A stretch of DNA of 64,000 nucleotides from Treponema pedis (GTDB lineage: Bacteria; Spirochaetota; Spirochaetia; Treponematales; Treponemataceae), in the NCBI RefSeq assembly GCF_017161325.1, contig NZ_CP045670.1:2163367-2227366 (forward strand), given 5' to 3'. The position numbers and the translations under genes are program-made. The notes below the pieces were generated by a model, which saw only the letters and a list, made by a program, of their open reading frames with translations, was not told where the DNA came from and did no database searches. Position 1 is the first letter of the stretch. Each line of letters opens with the position of its first letter. Below are positions 1-8,549 of this stretch, in pieces.

Positions 1-781
1 TTACTTTTAAATTATTTTTTGTATAATCTTCAAGCTCGATAAAGGTCATACCCTTTTTTAATAAGTGTAAATTTGCAAAAAGCAAATCGCCCGTATTTTT
101 TAAAGTTTCGGCATTTAAAAACTCTTCACGCTTTTTTTCAAGTTTTAAAATCGTGTGTTTTAATTTTTCTATTTTAACTCCGTATAAATTTTCAGCTTCC
201 GCAAAAACGGCTTCTTTTGAAATTTTAGGAGCATTGTTTATATACCAATCTTCTATTGCGGAATTAAAAGTTTTTTCTTTATCGTACTCTCTAACTTCAT
301 ATTCTTTTTTTTCAGGTTTATTTTTTTCAGGTAAGATAAATTTACCTCCTGAAATTTCTCCGCGCTTGGGTCTCCTATAAAATGCGTCTATTATATTATC
401 CTTTTCGTCCGTTAAAATAATATTTGCGGCACCGCTCCACAACCTAAGATATAAAAAATAACTTCCGGTATTTCCCGAAAGAGTAAGACGTACGATTCTG
501 TCTTCATTAAGCTGTTCCGCCCTTGTAATTTTAGAACCCTTTATGCGGGAACGCAAAAGTTCCATAAAACGCATAGGTTTATCGAATTTAGGAATTTTGT
601 TTTCCGTGGAGTGAAGTCTACAGCCGCCCGCTTCAAGCGAGATAAAAAGAGTAACGGCTTTTTCATCATACAGGAAAAATACCAAAGAGGTATAGGAAGG
701 CTGAATTATTTTTTGAATAAATTTGCCTTCCAATTCCAACTCCCTTAAAATAAGGTCGATTTCTTTATTGTTTAAAGACAT
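1..781 (-). CDS. RqcH/NFACT-family protein, N-terminal part (partial)
   Basis: The gene starts at 781 and runs off the left edge, leaving about 260 residues. The translation (starting MSLNNKEIDLILRELELEGK) reads as an NFACT-N domain, with the family-like stretches LFISLEAGGCRLHST and YFLYLRLWSGAANIILTD. Family members (RqcH, Rqc2, FbpA) bind stalled 50S subunits and recruit tRNA-Ala to add alanine tails in ribosome quality control; older annotations call them fibronectin-binding proteins. The start codon overlaps the upstream stop as TAATG, so translation is probably coupled to the TIGR03545 gene. The C-terminal NFACT-R domain is outside the window. The family call is good; the function is by homology. 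Confidence 0.8.
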   Translation of the reverse strand, partial: MSLNNKEIDLILRELELEGKFIQKIIQPSYTSLVFFLYDEKAVTLFISLEAGGCRLHSTENKIPKFDKPMRFMELLRSRIKGSKITRAEQLNEDRIVRLTLSGNTGSYFLYLRLWSGAANIILTDEKDNIIDAFYRRPKRGEISGGKFILPEKNKPEKKEYEVREYDKEKTFNSAIEDWYINNAPKISKEAVFAEAENLYGVKIEKLKHTILKLEKKREEFLNAETLKNTGDLLFANLHLLKKGMTFIELEDYTKNNLKV

Positions 782-2823
782 TAAAAAAAGCCCTTTAATA
801 CGTCGTTTACGGTATCTTTTACCCCTTTATCTATATTTTCTTCAATCAGCTGTTTTGCTTTATCGGAAGCAAGGTCTTTAATACGCTTTTCAATTTCCGC
901 TTTTTTCGTATCAAAAATCTTTTCATAGTTTTGAATATCGTTTATTATCTTTTTTGCCTGATTTGCCGCAGAAGTAAATTTTGCAATTTCATCTTTGTAA
1001 ATTTCTTTTTGCTCGTTAAGCCAGTTTTCACCCATTTTAATAAGCTCGGCTTTTATCTTTTCAACTTGCCTTGCAAATTCCTTTTTTATAGCCTGCGCGA
1101 TTTGATTGTCGACATCGGTATTAACTTCAATATTAAAACTTTCTCCCTTTTTTATTGTAAGAACAAGCTTTACATTTATAGCTTTTATACCTTCAAGAAT
1201 ATTTTGATAAATTTCACATACAAAAGCAGGTTCAAAATCGGCAACTTTTAATGCGCTTTGCATTATGCCCATATCGGCGGTAATTACCACATCATGAGCT
1301 TTTGAAACATTAACGCCTCCCGCCGTACGTAAAATTCCTGAAAGAGAAGGAACGGCTTCTGCGGTTTGAGGAATTTCAAGCTCAAAACCTTCAAATGTAA
1401 AAAGAGTGTCTACAAGTTCATTTGAATAAGAGCGTAAATCTATTACGCCTTCGGCGGTTTCTTTCATATTCGCATGAGCGGCATTTAAGTTAATCGTAAG
1501 AGGAAGGCCGAGTTTATCGGCATCGTTGGTAATTGCTTTTACCGTTCCGCCTATTGCAAAAACTTCTTTTTCAGGATGATGGCCGGAAAGAGCAACATTT
1601 TTTATTACAAAAGAAGGAAGCGAATTTTTACCGAAGACAAAAGTCGTACCCGGCAATCTTTCCATCATTTTCGATTTTTGAGCAAGGGTAAGTTCTTTTG
1701 GCTCCTTCGGTTTTTGAGAGCTTTTAAGAAGCTCCATACCTTGAACGAAATACGGATAGTATTTTCCGAGCGTTTCAATTATAAAAGAATTTATAAGTTG
1801 AGCAACGAGCTTTTTCCCCGTGTCGGCATTTATAGATTTAATTTTTGCAGCCGTTTCTTTGATACGGTTAAAATCGCTTTTTATCGCCTCTCCGGCATTT
1901 TTGGCAAGGCGTTCCACAGTTTTTATATCCGTCTGAACATCTTTGGCAAGTTTTTCCGCAAGGTCGAAATCCGCCTTGCCTACTTCCACCGCCTGAGAAA
2001 TAACCTTAATAAGTTCGTTAAGCTGATTAACGTCGTTAATTTCCTGAACGTTCAATGTCGCAAGTTTTTGGGCCATTGCAATGGTTTTTTCCGCATGTTT
2101 TTGAATTTCGTCTTTTGCAGTAAGCCATTTTTCTTTCATCGGATTTACCGAATTCATAATTTCATCTTTTACGGCAGGAATTTTAAAAGCGGCTTTTTCA
2201 CGCTCTAAAATTTTTCTCGGGTCTACCTGCTCCTGTACGGCCTTTAATCCGCTGGATACCGAAATTTCGGATTTTACTTTTTCAACTTCCTTATTTATAA
2301 GGCTGACAACGGGATTGGGTTTTTTATCGGCATTTGCGGGTTTTTGTTTTTTGGGCGGAAGCGCTCCGGAGGTTGTCCTTTGCGTATTCCATGTAAAACC
2401 TTCAATAGCCATATTTTCCGCAACGAATTTTCCCCTGCTCAATTCCAAAAGGTTAAAATAAAAATCAATATTTTTAATTTCAAACAAATTGCGCATAGGC
2501 TCGTTTTTGTTCGCAACCTTATAGCCCTGTATTCTAAATCGCGTATTAAATAAATCAAAATCTACAAGGCTTACCTCGCATTTTGCTCCGAAAGCGGCCT
2601 CGGAGCCGCCTACAACAATTTTGCGGGCTAAAAAATTTCTAAAAATATAAACAAAAAACAAAACGAGAAAAACACAGGCTGCCGCTCCTAAAAAAGCAAA
2701 AAGGTTTACCCTCCCCTTCTGCCTTCCTATTTCTTTTGCAATTGCATTTATACGCTGTAATTGTTTTTTATCTTTAATGAGAGATTTATCGAATTCAAAA
2801 TATTTTTTGTTTTTTTTCTTCAT
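781..2823 (-). CDS. TIGR03545-family conserved membrane-anchored protein
   Basis: This 680-residue protein has a short basic N-terminus, one membrane helix at about residues 40-62, and a large extracytoplasmic part. The region after the helix (AFGAKCEVSLVDFDLFNTRF, then repeated amphipathic strands) resembles AsmA/DUF748-like envelope proteins. Residues of about 160-340 and 590-670 are long, charged and likely coiled coil. It matches my memory of the uncharacterised family TIGR03545, whose genes usually lie beside TIGR03546 genes, as here (3108-3629). A role in envelope or lipid handling is only inferred from the architecture. The stop overlaps the start of the RqcH-like gene, and its own start lies inside the end of the Lys-rich gene. 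Confidence 0.75.
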   Translation of the reverse strand: MKKKNKKYFEFDKSLIKDKKQLQRINAIAKEIGRQKGRVNLFAFLGAAACVFLVLFFVYIFRNFLARKIVVGGSEAAFGAKCEVSLVDFDLFNTRFRIQGYKVANKNEPMRNLFEIKNIDFYFNLLELSRGKFVAENMAIEGFTWNTQRTTSGALPPKKQKPANADKKPNPVVSLINKEVEKVKSEISVSSGLKAVQEQVDPRKILEREKAAFKIPAVKDEIMNSVNPMKEKWLTAKDEIQKHAEKTIAMAQKLATLNVQEINDVNQLNELIKVISQAVEVGKADFDLAEKLAKDVQTDIKTVERLAKNAGEAIKSDFNRIKETAAKIKSINADTGKKLVAQLINSFIIETLGKYYPYFVQGMELLKSSQKPKEPKELTLAQKSKMMERLPGTTFVFGKNSLPSFVIKNVALSGHHPEKEVFAIGGTVKAITNDADKLGLPLTINLNAAHANMKETAEGVIDLRSYSNELVDTLFTFEGFELEIPQTAEAVPSLSGILRTAGGVNVSKAHDVVITADMGIMQSALKVADFEPAFVCEIYQNILEGIKAINVKLVLTIKKGESFNIEVNTDVDNQIAQAIKKEFARQVEKIKAELIKMGENWLNEQKEIYKDEIAKFTSAANQAKKIINDIQNYEKIFDTKKAEIEKRIKDLASDKAKQLIEENIDKGVKDTVNDVLKGFF

Positions 2824-3104
2824 CGGTTTTTAAAACGAAAAAATCTTTAATAAATTCCTTATCCGCTGGGATATAAAGTTTTTTATAAATTTTACGTTTA
2901 AGAGATTTCTCCGTAAATTTCTTTTGAAAAAGTTTTTTTACCTTTTCAAGTTTTTTAGCTTCCTTTAAAGTCTTTTTTTTCTTCGCGGGTTTTATTTTTT
3001 TTGTCTTTTTCCGAAACCGCCTCTTCCGAAGCTCCGTCGGTTTTTTCCGTATCGTTGGAATGCTTAAGCAATTCTTCATTATTTAAGTTTTTATTTTCTT
3101 CCAT
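2795..3104 (-). pseudogene. Small Lys-rich protein gene with a frameshift
   Basis: A gene starts at 3104, three bases after the TIGR03546 stop. It reads MEENKNLNNEELLKHSNDTE, stays acidic, then hits a stop after 49 codons. The +1 frame continues as a very Lys-rich protein (KTLKEAKKLEKVKKLFQKKF) to a stop at 2795, just inside the TIGR03545 gene. Removing one A from either A8 run (2973-2980 or 2995-3002 on the complement) joins the two halves into one protein of about 102 residues with an acidic head and a basic tail. I do not recognise the family. It could be a real break, transcriptional slippage on the A run, or a sequence error. Confidence 0.5.
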
Positions 3105-3107
3105 AAG

Positions 3108-3629
3108 CTACATCGAATCCTTTATATCTGATATTTTAGTTAAATGGCGTAAAAGCGGAATTTTTGAAATCAAACCGGAGCCTTTTACGCCCGACATTGC
3201 AGGCTGCATATATTTACGGTATTGAGCAACTATAATTCTAATAATAACATAGCAGGGAAGATACAATACCGCCCCCCAAATTAAACCGCCTAAAACCATT
3301 GTATTCGATAATTTAAAAAGCCCTATAAACGGAGTATTTTCACACAGGATAAACACCGGGCGTAAAAACTCCAATTGTACAGCCCAAAAACCTATGCGGT
3401 TGATAAGCACGTCCATTAAAGGGGTTACAAATCCGAGTAAGATAAACGAAATAAAAAACGCACCCTTATTTATTCTTATAAAAATCGTAAAAAAGAACAT
3501 AAAGGTAAACGTTAAATTATTTTTAGGCAGTATCGCCAAAAACAGCCCCAAAGCTGCCGCATGAGCAATGTCGCCGGGGTGAGCATTTGCATTAACAGAT
3601 TTAAAAAAAGAAGTTACGTATTTTATCAT
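3108..3629 (-). CDS. TIGR03546-family (DUF2062-like) membrane protein
   Basis: This 173-residue protein has several hydrophobic helices (about residues 20-50, 55-80, 105-140). The N-terminal phrase NANAHPGDIAHAAALGLFLA resembles DUF2062-type integral membrane proteins. It fits the TIGR03546 family, usually encoded next to TIGR03545 as seen here, so the two probably act together in the inner membrane. No biochemical function is known to me. Upstream of the ATG a GGAGG motif (3652-3656) is separated from the start by a small hairpin (3636-3648) and a T6 run, an unusual start region. Confidence 0.75.
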   Translation of the reverse strand: MIKYVTSFFKSVNANAHPGDIAHAAALGLFLAILPKNNLTFTFMFFFTIFIRINKGAFFISFILLGFVTPLMDVLINRIGFWAVQLEFLRPVFILCENTPFIGLFKLSNTMVLGGLIWGAVLYLPCYVIIRIIVAQYRKYMQPAMSGVKGSGLISKIPLLRHLTKISDIKDSM

Positions 3630-3635
3630 AAAAAA

Positions 3636-3656
3636 CGGGTTTTACCCGAAACCTCC
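3636..3656 (-). promoter_or_regulatory. Ribosome binding site separated from its start codon by a hairpin
   Basis: On the minus strand the order is GGAGG, TTT, the hairpin CGGGTAAAACCCG (5-bp stem), TTTTTT, then ATG at 3629. The linear spacing of about 22 bases is too long for normal initiation. Folding the hairpin brings it to about 9. The hairpin plus T6 also resembles a weak intrinsic terminator, so it may attenuate rather than help. Confidence 0.4.
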
Positions 3657-3805
3657 ATATCGTTTTTCAGTCTACACCATAGGAGCCTTTTTTTCAATAG
3701 GGAAAGAAAAACGGATTTTATGTCTTTGTCTTAAATAATATCGGTATCATTTAAAACTAAAATTCCGTACGGAAATTTCATTACAGCCTATCGTTACGGT
3801 ACATT

Positions 3806-5284
3806 TTAACCTGCTTCCGAAAGTTTTTTTTCGACAGCTTCCGCATATACTTTAAGATATTTTTCCGCCGCAATATCCCAACCGAATTTTTTCTTCATAC
3901 CGCGCCGCCTCATTTTCTCAATATGCTCTTTTTTATTGTACCAGGCATAAGCGGCCCAACCGACCGTATCGTAAATACTTCGCGGGCTTAAGTTGTCCAA
4001 AACAAAGCCGGTACCTTCGCCGGTTTCTTCGTTATAGTTTTCAATCGTATCGGCCAAACCGCCCGTCTTTCGTACAATCGGTAAGGTTCCGTACAACAGA
4101 GAATACATTTGATTAAGGCCGCAGGGTTCATACCTTGAAGGCATTAGAAAAAAATCGCTTCCCGCTTCAATTAAATGGCTCAATTCTTCATTATAGCCTA
4201 TATAAACTTTAAAATTGGGAAGTCTGCCTGCAAGGGAAATAAGTTCTTTTTCGCACCATGCCTCTCCGGCTCCCAACACTACCATTTGTAATTTTATATC
4301 CGTGCAAATTTTAAATACAGAACCGTACATCGGTCCGAAAAGTTCGGAAATACCTTTTTGGTCTACAAGGCGGGTTATCATTCCGATAAGGGGCACGGAA
4401 GAATCCGCCTGTAAACCCAAACCTTCCTGCAACATAGTCTTATTCTTTTCTTTATTTTCAAGTGTGTTGCCGTCATACTTATAAGGGATATATTTATCGT
4501 TAGAAGGGCTCCAAATCGAAGTATCTACGCCGTTTAAAATTCCCGTCAAATCGGCTTCCCTGTACCGTAAAATCCCGTCCATTCTAAAACCGAATTCCGG
4601 ACTCTTAATTTCTTCCGCATATGTAGGAGACACCGTCGTAATTTTATCCGCGGAAATTATAGCCGACTTTAAAAAGTTTATTCTGTCCCAATCTTCGAAC
4701 CCGCTTGCATAAAAACAGCTCCAGTCAAGACCCGTTTCGGGAAAATTATATTTGGAATAAATTCCCTGATAGCCTATATTATGAATCGTAAAAACACTTG
4801 CAGTTTTGGAAAACTCCGAATCCTTTTCGTTAAATTTTAAAAGAGAGGGAATAAGACCTGCCGCCCAATCGTGAGCATGAATAATATCCGGTATCCACAT
4901 AAGTTTTTTACAAACTTGAAATGCCGCATTTGCCAATACAGAAAAGCGCTTGGGGTTATCTTCAAAATCGGGTTCAAAAGGAGTTCCGTAAACACCCTCA
5001 CGTCCGAAACTTTGCTCATGGTCTATAAAATAAACCTTTACTTTAGATTCGGGCAGCTCCGATTCGTATAAGCCTGCCCAATACTCATGTATACCTAAAT
5101 GTATCGATATTGCTCCCGGAACCTGCTTTAAATTTTTTCTGTCGATTTTATAATAACGGGGCATTACAATCCTTACATCATGCCCTTTTTTTGCAAGTGC
5201 CGAAGATAAAGCCGTAACAACATCTGCAAGACCGCCTACCTTTGCGAACGGAACCAGTTCGCTTGTAACCATAAGTATTTTCAT
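3806..5284 (-). CDS. glgA: Glycogen (starch) synthase GlgA
   Basis: A GT5-family glycogen synthase of 492 residues, a normal length. It transfers glucose from ADP-glucose to the non-reducing end of alpha-1,4-glucan in the cytoplasm. The N-terminal substrate loop KVGGLADV is at residues 15-22, the HAHDW segment at 136-140, the ITRLVDQKG loop at 303-311, and the C-terminal motif PSRYEPCGLNQ at 382-392. A strong Shine-Dalgarno (AGGAGGG) lies just upstream of the ATG. No other glycogen genes are adjacent. The call is secure. Confidence 0.96.
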   Translation of the reverse strand: MKILMVTSELVPFAKVGGLADVVTALSSALAKKGHDVRIVMPRYYKIDRKNLKQVPGAISIHLGIHEYWAGLYESELPESKVKVYFIDHEQSFGREGVYGTPFEPDFEDNPKRFSVLANAAFQVCKKLMWIPDIIHAHDWAAGLIPSLLKFNEKDSEFSKTASVFTIHNIGYQGIYSKYNFPETGLDWSCFYASGFEDWDRINFLKSAIISADKITTVSPTYAEEIKSPEFGFRMDGILRYREADLTGILNGVDTSIWSPSNDKYIPYKYDGNTLENKEKNKTMLQEGLGLQADSSVPLIGMITRLVDQKGISELFGPMYGSVFKICTDIKLQMVVLGAGEAWCEKELISLAGRLPNFKVYIGYNEELSHLIEAGSDFFLMPSRYEPCGLNQMYSLLYGTLPIVRKTGGLADTIENYNEETGEGTGFVLDNLSPRSIYDTVGWAAYAWYNKKEHIEKMRRRGMKKKFGWDIAAEKYLKVYAEAVEKKLSEAG

Positions 5285-5381
5285 ACAAGCCCTCCTGCTT
5301 ACAACAATAATAACACAGTTTTATAAATTTTAAAAGAGGAAACCGCAAAATTGTAAAGTTTTTTATTTTTAAGAAAAGAAT

Positions 5382-5464
5382 TGCGGCGAACTGGACTTGA
5401 ACCAGCACACCCGTTAAGGCATCAGCACCTCAAGCTGACGTGTCTACCATTCCACCACCGCCGC
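5382..5464 (-). tRNA. tRNA-Leu (anticodon GAG)
   Basis: The minus strand folds as a class II tRNA of 83 bases. The acceptor arm is GCGGCGG paired with TCGCCGC, plus discriminator A. The anticodon arm is TCAGC-TTGAGGT-GCTGA, giving anticodon GAG. A variable arm (TGCCTTAACGGGTGT) follows, then the T arm with loop TTCAAGT. CCA is not encoded. Confidence 0.95.
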
Positions 5465-5476
5465 AACTGAGAAAAT

Positions 5477-5505
5477 ATTATATCATAAAGCTAAAAAAAT
5501 GTCAA
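5477..5505 (-). promoter_or_regulatory. Promoter of tRNA-Leu
   Basis: On the minus strand a perfect TTGACA (5500-5505) is followed after 17 bases by a perfect TATAAT (5477-5482), about 12 bases before the mature tRNA 5' end. The bases from 5506 to the next gene hold no RNA or ORF I can support. Confidence 0.85.
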
Positions 5506-5675
5506 GCGGAAATTTTCATACCGAATACGGAATGTTTATGGCTGGAAAGAGGGAATCGGGCAGCGGCTTTAAAGTCGGACCTTATAGACCTAAATAAAAA
5601 AATATAGTATAAATTTTAATATAAAATAATTTAAGGAGAAATTTATTTTATTATAAAAACAAAAGAAGAAAAATT

Positions 5676-6242
5676 ATGAATACAACGGAGAAAATCGACT
5701 TACAAAAAATAAAGAGCGAAACGGAAAAGGCCGTTACCGAAACTCTTAAAAATTCCGGCTTAACCCAAGAAGATATTTTTGTAATAGGTTGCAGCACAAG
5801 CGAAATTTCAGGCGGAACAATAGGGAAATCTTCAAATGCGGAAATAGGGGAAATCGTAGTAAAAGCGGCTTTAGAGGTTTTAAACGATAAAGGAATTTAT
5901 CTTGCTGTGCAGGCTTGTGAACATCTTAACCGCTCTCTGGTTATAAATAAAAAAGCCGCCGAAAAATACCGGCTTGAAGAAGTTTCGGTAATACCTGCGG
6001 TAAAAGCCGGAGGTGCGGCTGCAACTGCGGCATATAAGTACATAGACAATGCGGTAATGGTTGAGCATATTTCCGCAAAAGCCGGAGTCGATATAGGGGA
6101 TACTGAAATAGGAATGCATGTAAAATTCGTTCAAGTCCCGATAAGATTAAACAACAACAAAATAGGAAAGGCAAGGGTTACCGCCTTAAAAAGCCGTCCC
6201 AAGCTGATAGGCGGCGAACGCAGTATATATACGCAGGTTTAA
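5676..6242 (+). CDS. UPF0340 (YwlG/TIGR01440) family protein
   Basis: This 188-residue soluble protein aligns along its whole length with the UPF0340/YwlG family. Typical segments are [17 protein letters not shown] (about residues 35-51), [13 protein letters not shown] and the C-terminal [19 protein letters not shown]. Members are widespread in Firmicutes and some spirochetes and have no established biochemical role. It stands alone on the plus strand between tRNA-Leu and the convergent dCMP deaminase gene. The Shine-Dalgarno is weak (AAGAAG). Confidence 0.9.
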   Translation: MNTTEKIDLQKIKSETEKAVTETLKNSGLTQEDIFVIGCSTSEISGGTIGKSSNAEIGEIVVKAALEVLNDKGIYLAVQACEHLNRSLVINKKAAEKYRLEEVSVIPAVKAGGAAATAAYKYIDNAVMVEHISAKAGVDIGDTEIGMHVKFVQVPIRLNNNKIGKARVTALKSRPKLIGGERSIYTQV

Positions 6243-6245
6243 AAT

Positions 6246-6752
6246 TTATTGCTCCGCATATTCTTCCAAAGAATCCGAAAGATGTTCTAAAATAATGCCG
6301 GCCTTTTTAAACATTTCTATAGTGTCTTCACTGTCATGATAACGTTTTTCGGCTACTACACGCACTATACCGCAATTGATTATAAGCATTGCACAAGTTC
6401 TGCATGGAGTCATCTTACAATAAAGGGTCGCTCCGTCAATGCTTATACCGCGTTTTGCAGCCTGACAAATTGCGTTTTGTTCCGCATGAACCGTACGTAC
6501 GCAATGCTGCGTTACGGAACCGTCTTCATGCTGTACTTTTTTTAATTGATGCCCCACATCATCACAGTGCGGAAGCCCCGTAGGAGCCCCCACATAGCCG
6601 GTTACTAAAATCTGGTGGTCCCGCGCTATAACACAGCCTGACCTTCCGCGGTCGCAGGTTGCACGCTTTGCAATTGCACGGCAAACATCCATAAAGTACT
6701 CGTCCCATGTAGGGCGTATATATTTTGTTTTACTCATAGAATTTTCAACCAT
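6246..6752 (-). CDS. dCMP deaminase (ComEB-like)
   Basis: A 168-residue zinc-dependent deaminase of the cytidine/deoxycytidylate family. It converts dCMP to dUMP, feeding thymidylate synthesis. The zinc site is complete: HAE at residues 89-91, with E91 as the proton shuttle, and PCRTC at 116-120 supplying C117 and C120. GAPTGLPHCDD (about 55-65) is typical of dCMP deaminases rather than cytidine deaminases. A second ATG five codons in (MSKTKYIRP) is an alternative start. Confidence 0.93.
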   Translation of the reverse strand: MVENSMSKTKYIRPTWDEYFMDVCRAIAKRATCDRGRSGCVIARDHQILVTGYVGAPTGLPHCDDVGHQLKKVQHEDGSVTQHCVRTVHAEQNAICQAAKRGISIDGATLYCKMTPCRTCAMLIINCGIVRVVAEKRYHDSEDTIEMFKKAGIILEHLSDSLEEYAEQ

Positions 6753-6814
6753 AATTCCGGATTATACGTAAAGATTCAGAGTAAGTCAACAAGGTTCAAT
6801 TTACCGATTTTTAA

Positions 6815-7084
6815 TTACTCATCAAAATCGTCATAATCCAAATCGTCATCTTCATCATAATCGAAATCATCGTCTTCATCAAAATCGTCGTCGTCGTCAA
6901 AGTCGTCATCGAAGTCATCATCATCGTCGAAATTGTCATCGAAGTCGTCGTCAAAATCGTCGAAATCTTCGTCGTCAAAATCTTCGTCATCGAAGTCATC
7001 GTCATCATAACCGTCATCTTCATCGTAAGAATCGTTAAAGATATACAAGTCATCAGACGGTTCAAATTCGGTATTATTAAACAT
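6815..7084 (-). CDS. Extreme Asp-rich small protein
   Basis: This 89-residue protein begins with an ordinary sequence (MFNNTEFEPSDDLYIFNDSY) and then becomes a run of DDD/DDF/DED units, with Asp over half of the remainder and Phe or Tyr at regular intervals. An AAGGGG ribosome site and a good promoter upstream support expression. The repetitive codons also keep an adjacent frame open, but that frame lacks a ribosome site. The family is not recognised. Such acidic proteins can bind cations, mimic nucleic acid, or chaperone basic proteins; none of these is shown here. Confidence 0.75.
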   Translation of the reverse strand: MFNNTEFEPSDDLYIFNDSYDEDDGYDDDDFDDEDFDDEDFDDFDDDFDDNFDDDDDFDDDFDDDDDFDEDDDFDYDEDDDLDYDDFDE

Positions 7085-7117
7085 AAAAGGCCCCTTATAG
7101 CAAGTTTTTATATATGT

Positions 7118-7147
7118 ATAATAAATGAGAGGTTATATTTTTGTCAA
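7118..7147 (-). promoter_or_regulatory. Promoter of the Asp-rich gene
   Basis: On the minus strand TTGACA (7142-7147), an 18-base spacer and TATTAT (7118-7123) lie about 35 bases upstream of the start codon. Confidence 0.7.
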
Positions 7148-7162
7148 CTAGATAATACCGTT

Positions 7163-7193
7163 TTTATGAATTTTTTATCTAAAAATTCATAAA
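7163..7193. terminator. AT-rich hairpin between the hexosaminidase and Asp-rich genes
   Basis: A perfect 13-bp inverted repeat (TTTATGAATTTTT / AAAAATTCATAAA) with a 5-base loop lies between the two genes. It could end transcription of the hexosaminidase gene, but no separate T run follows, so termination is only likely. Confidence 0.45.
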
Positions 7194-7302
7194 GTTTTAC
7201 TTTTATCCGAATGAAAAAAAAACGCGTACAAGAGACGTTTTAAAAAAAGTATAATAATCAAAAATCTCTAAAAACATAAATTCACTTTCTAAGAGAACTT
7301 AT

Positions 7303-8481
7303 TTATTTTTTTAAAATCTTTTCAGCTTCCTTTTTCGCAGTACTAAATTTTTTCAAATCAAACGGGTATTCTTCAATTACCTTACAGTTTTTATCGAGGA
7401 TACCGGCTTCTATTTTTGCAGTTAAAATATTAAAAACCGCCTTATCTATTTTTTGTGCAAAAACTTTATCCGTCTTAATTTTATCCGAAATTACGGAAAT
7501 AAGTTCATTTAATTTATTTTCGCTGCACATAATCATATCGCAGCCTGCCTGTAAGGCTGAAATTGCATTAGCTTCGGAAGATTTATTACCTCCCTTAAGT
7601 GCAGCCATTGCCAAATCGTCGGTAATAATCAGTCCCTTAAAATTAAGCTCTTCGCGCAAAATATTTTGTATACCTTTTTCCGAAAAACAAAAAGGAACGT
7701 CTTCCACAGCCGGAACGGTAACGTGTGAAATTAGGACGGCACACTTATTTTTTTCCAAAACGGTTTTAAAAGGTTCTATATATTTATCATAAAAAGTTTG
7801 TTTATCCGCTTTAATTACAGACCGCTCCTTATGCGGGTCCGTTTCGGCATTTCCCGGAAAATGTTTTACCGCCGAAATAACACCGGCTTCTTTCATTCCT
7901 TCAATACATACGGAAGAATAATTATGTACAACAGTTTTATCGTCCGAATATAAACGGTTACCGAAAAAATTTATATTTTCAGGATTCTTTACTTCAACAA
8001 CGGGAGCAAGATTTATATGAAGCCCCAATAACTTAATTTGTTCTCCGGTAAACTTATAAAGCTCTTTTGCTTCACTTAAAGAATATTTTTCGGCCATTTC
8101 TTTTGCCGACGGAAGATGGGAGGCGAAGTGTTTTATCCTATAAACTCCCCCGCCCTCACAGTCTATTGCAAAAATAGGTTGAATATAATTTTTGTCTTTT
8201 GCTATTTTTTTAAAAGAATCCTTTACCGATTTAATGTAAAGAGAGGTTTTTTCAGGCGTATCGGCTAAATTAAATTTAAATAAAATAAATGCACCAGGAA
8301 CGGTATTACCGAAATACTTATACATACCTTTTGTAAACTCTTTATTACCGTCAATGCTCAACATTAAAACTTGAGCCGCTTTTTCTTCCGCATTCATCTC
8401 GGCTATAAACTCATAAATCTTATCATTTTCGGAATAAAGATTTATACAAAAAATAAAAAACAAAAAACATTTTAATTTCAT
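7303..8481 (-). CDS. Secreted GH3 beta-N-acetylhexosaminidase (NagZ-like)
   Basis: A 392-residue glycoside hydrolase family 3 protein with an N-terminal signal peptide of about 17 residues (KLKCFLFFIFCINLYSE). NagZ enzymes remove GlcNAc from muropeptides or chitooligosaccharides. KHFPGNAETDPHKERS carries the His-Asp acid/base dyad loop, and GLIITDDLAMAAL carries the Asp nucleophile. The export signal suggests it acts in the periplasm or outside, unlike cytoplasmic E. coli NagZ. It stands apart from its neighbours. Confidence 0.88.
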   Translation of the reverse strand: MKLKCFLFFIFCINLYSENDKIYEFIAEMNAEEKAAQVLMLSIDGNKEFTKGMYKYFGNTVPGAFILFKFNLADTPEKTSLYIKSVKDSFKKIAKDKNYIQPIFAIDCEGGGVYRIKHFASHLPSAKEMAEKYSLSEAKELYKFTGEQIKLLGLHINLAPVVEVKNPENINFFGNRLYSDDKTVVHNYSSVCIEGMKEAGVISAVKHFPGNAETDPHKERSVIKADKQTFYDKYIEPFKTVLEKNKCAVLISHVTVPAVEDVPFCFSEKGIQNILREELNFKGLIITDDLAMAALKGGNKSSEANAISALQAGCDMIMCSENKLNELISVISDKIKTDKVFAQKIDKAVFNILTAKIEAGILDKNCKVIEEYPFDLKKFSTAKKEAEKILKK

Positions 8482-8549
8482 AAAGATATCCTATAAATCA
8501 TTAAATTTTTAAAGTTATAAATCGGTACGGTTTTAAAACATCGAGTCTT

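Noticed and set aside
1576-2208. Long plus-strand frame opposite the TIGR03545 gene
   Set aside because: It is antisense to a well-supported coding region, with Phe/Arg-rich composition typical of a shadow frame.
6811-7065. A Met/Thr-rich frame overlapping the Asp-rich gene
   Set aside because: It is the shadow of GAC/GAT repeats in the next frame and has no ribosome site.
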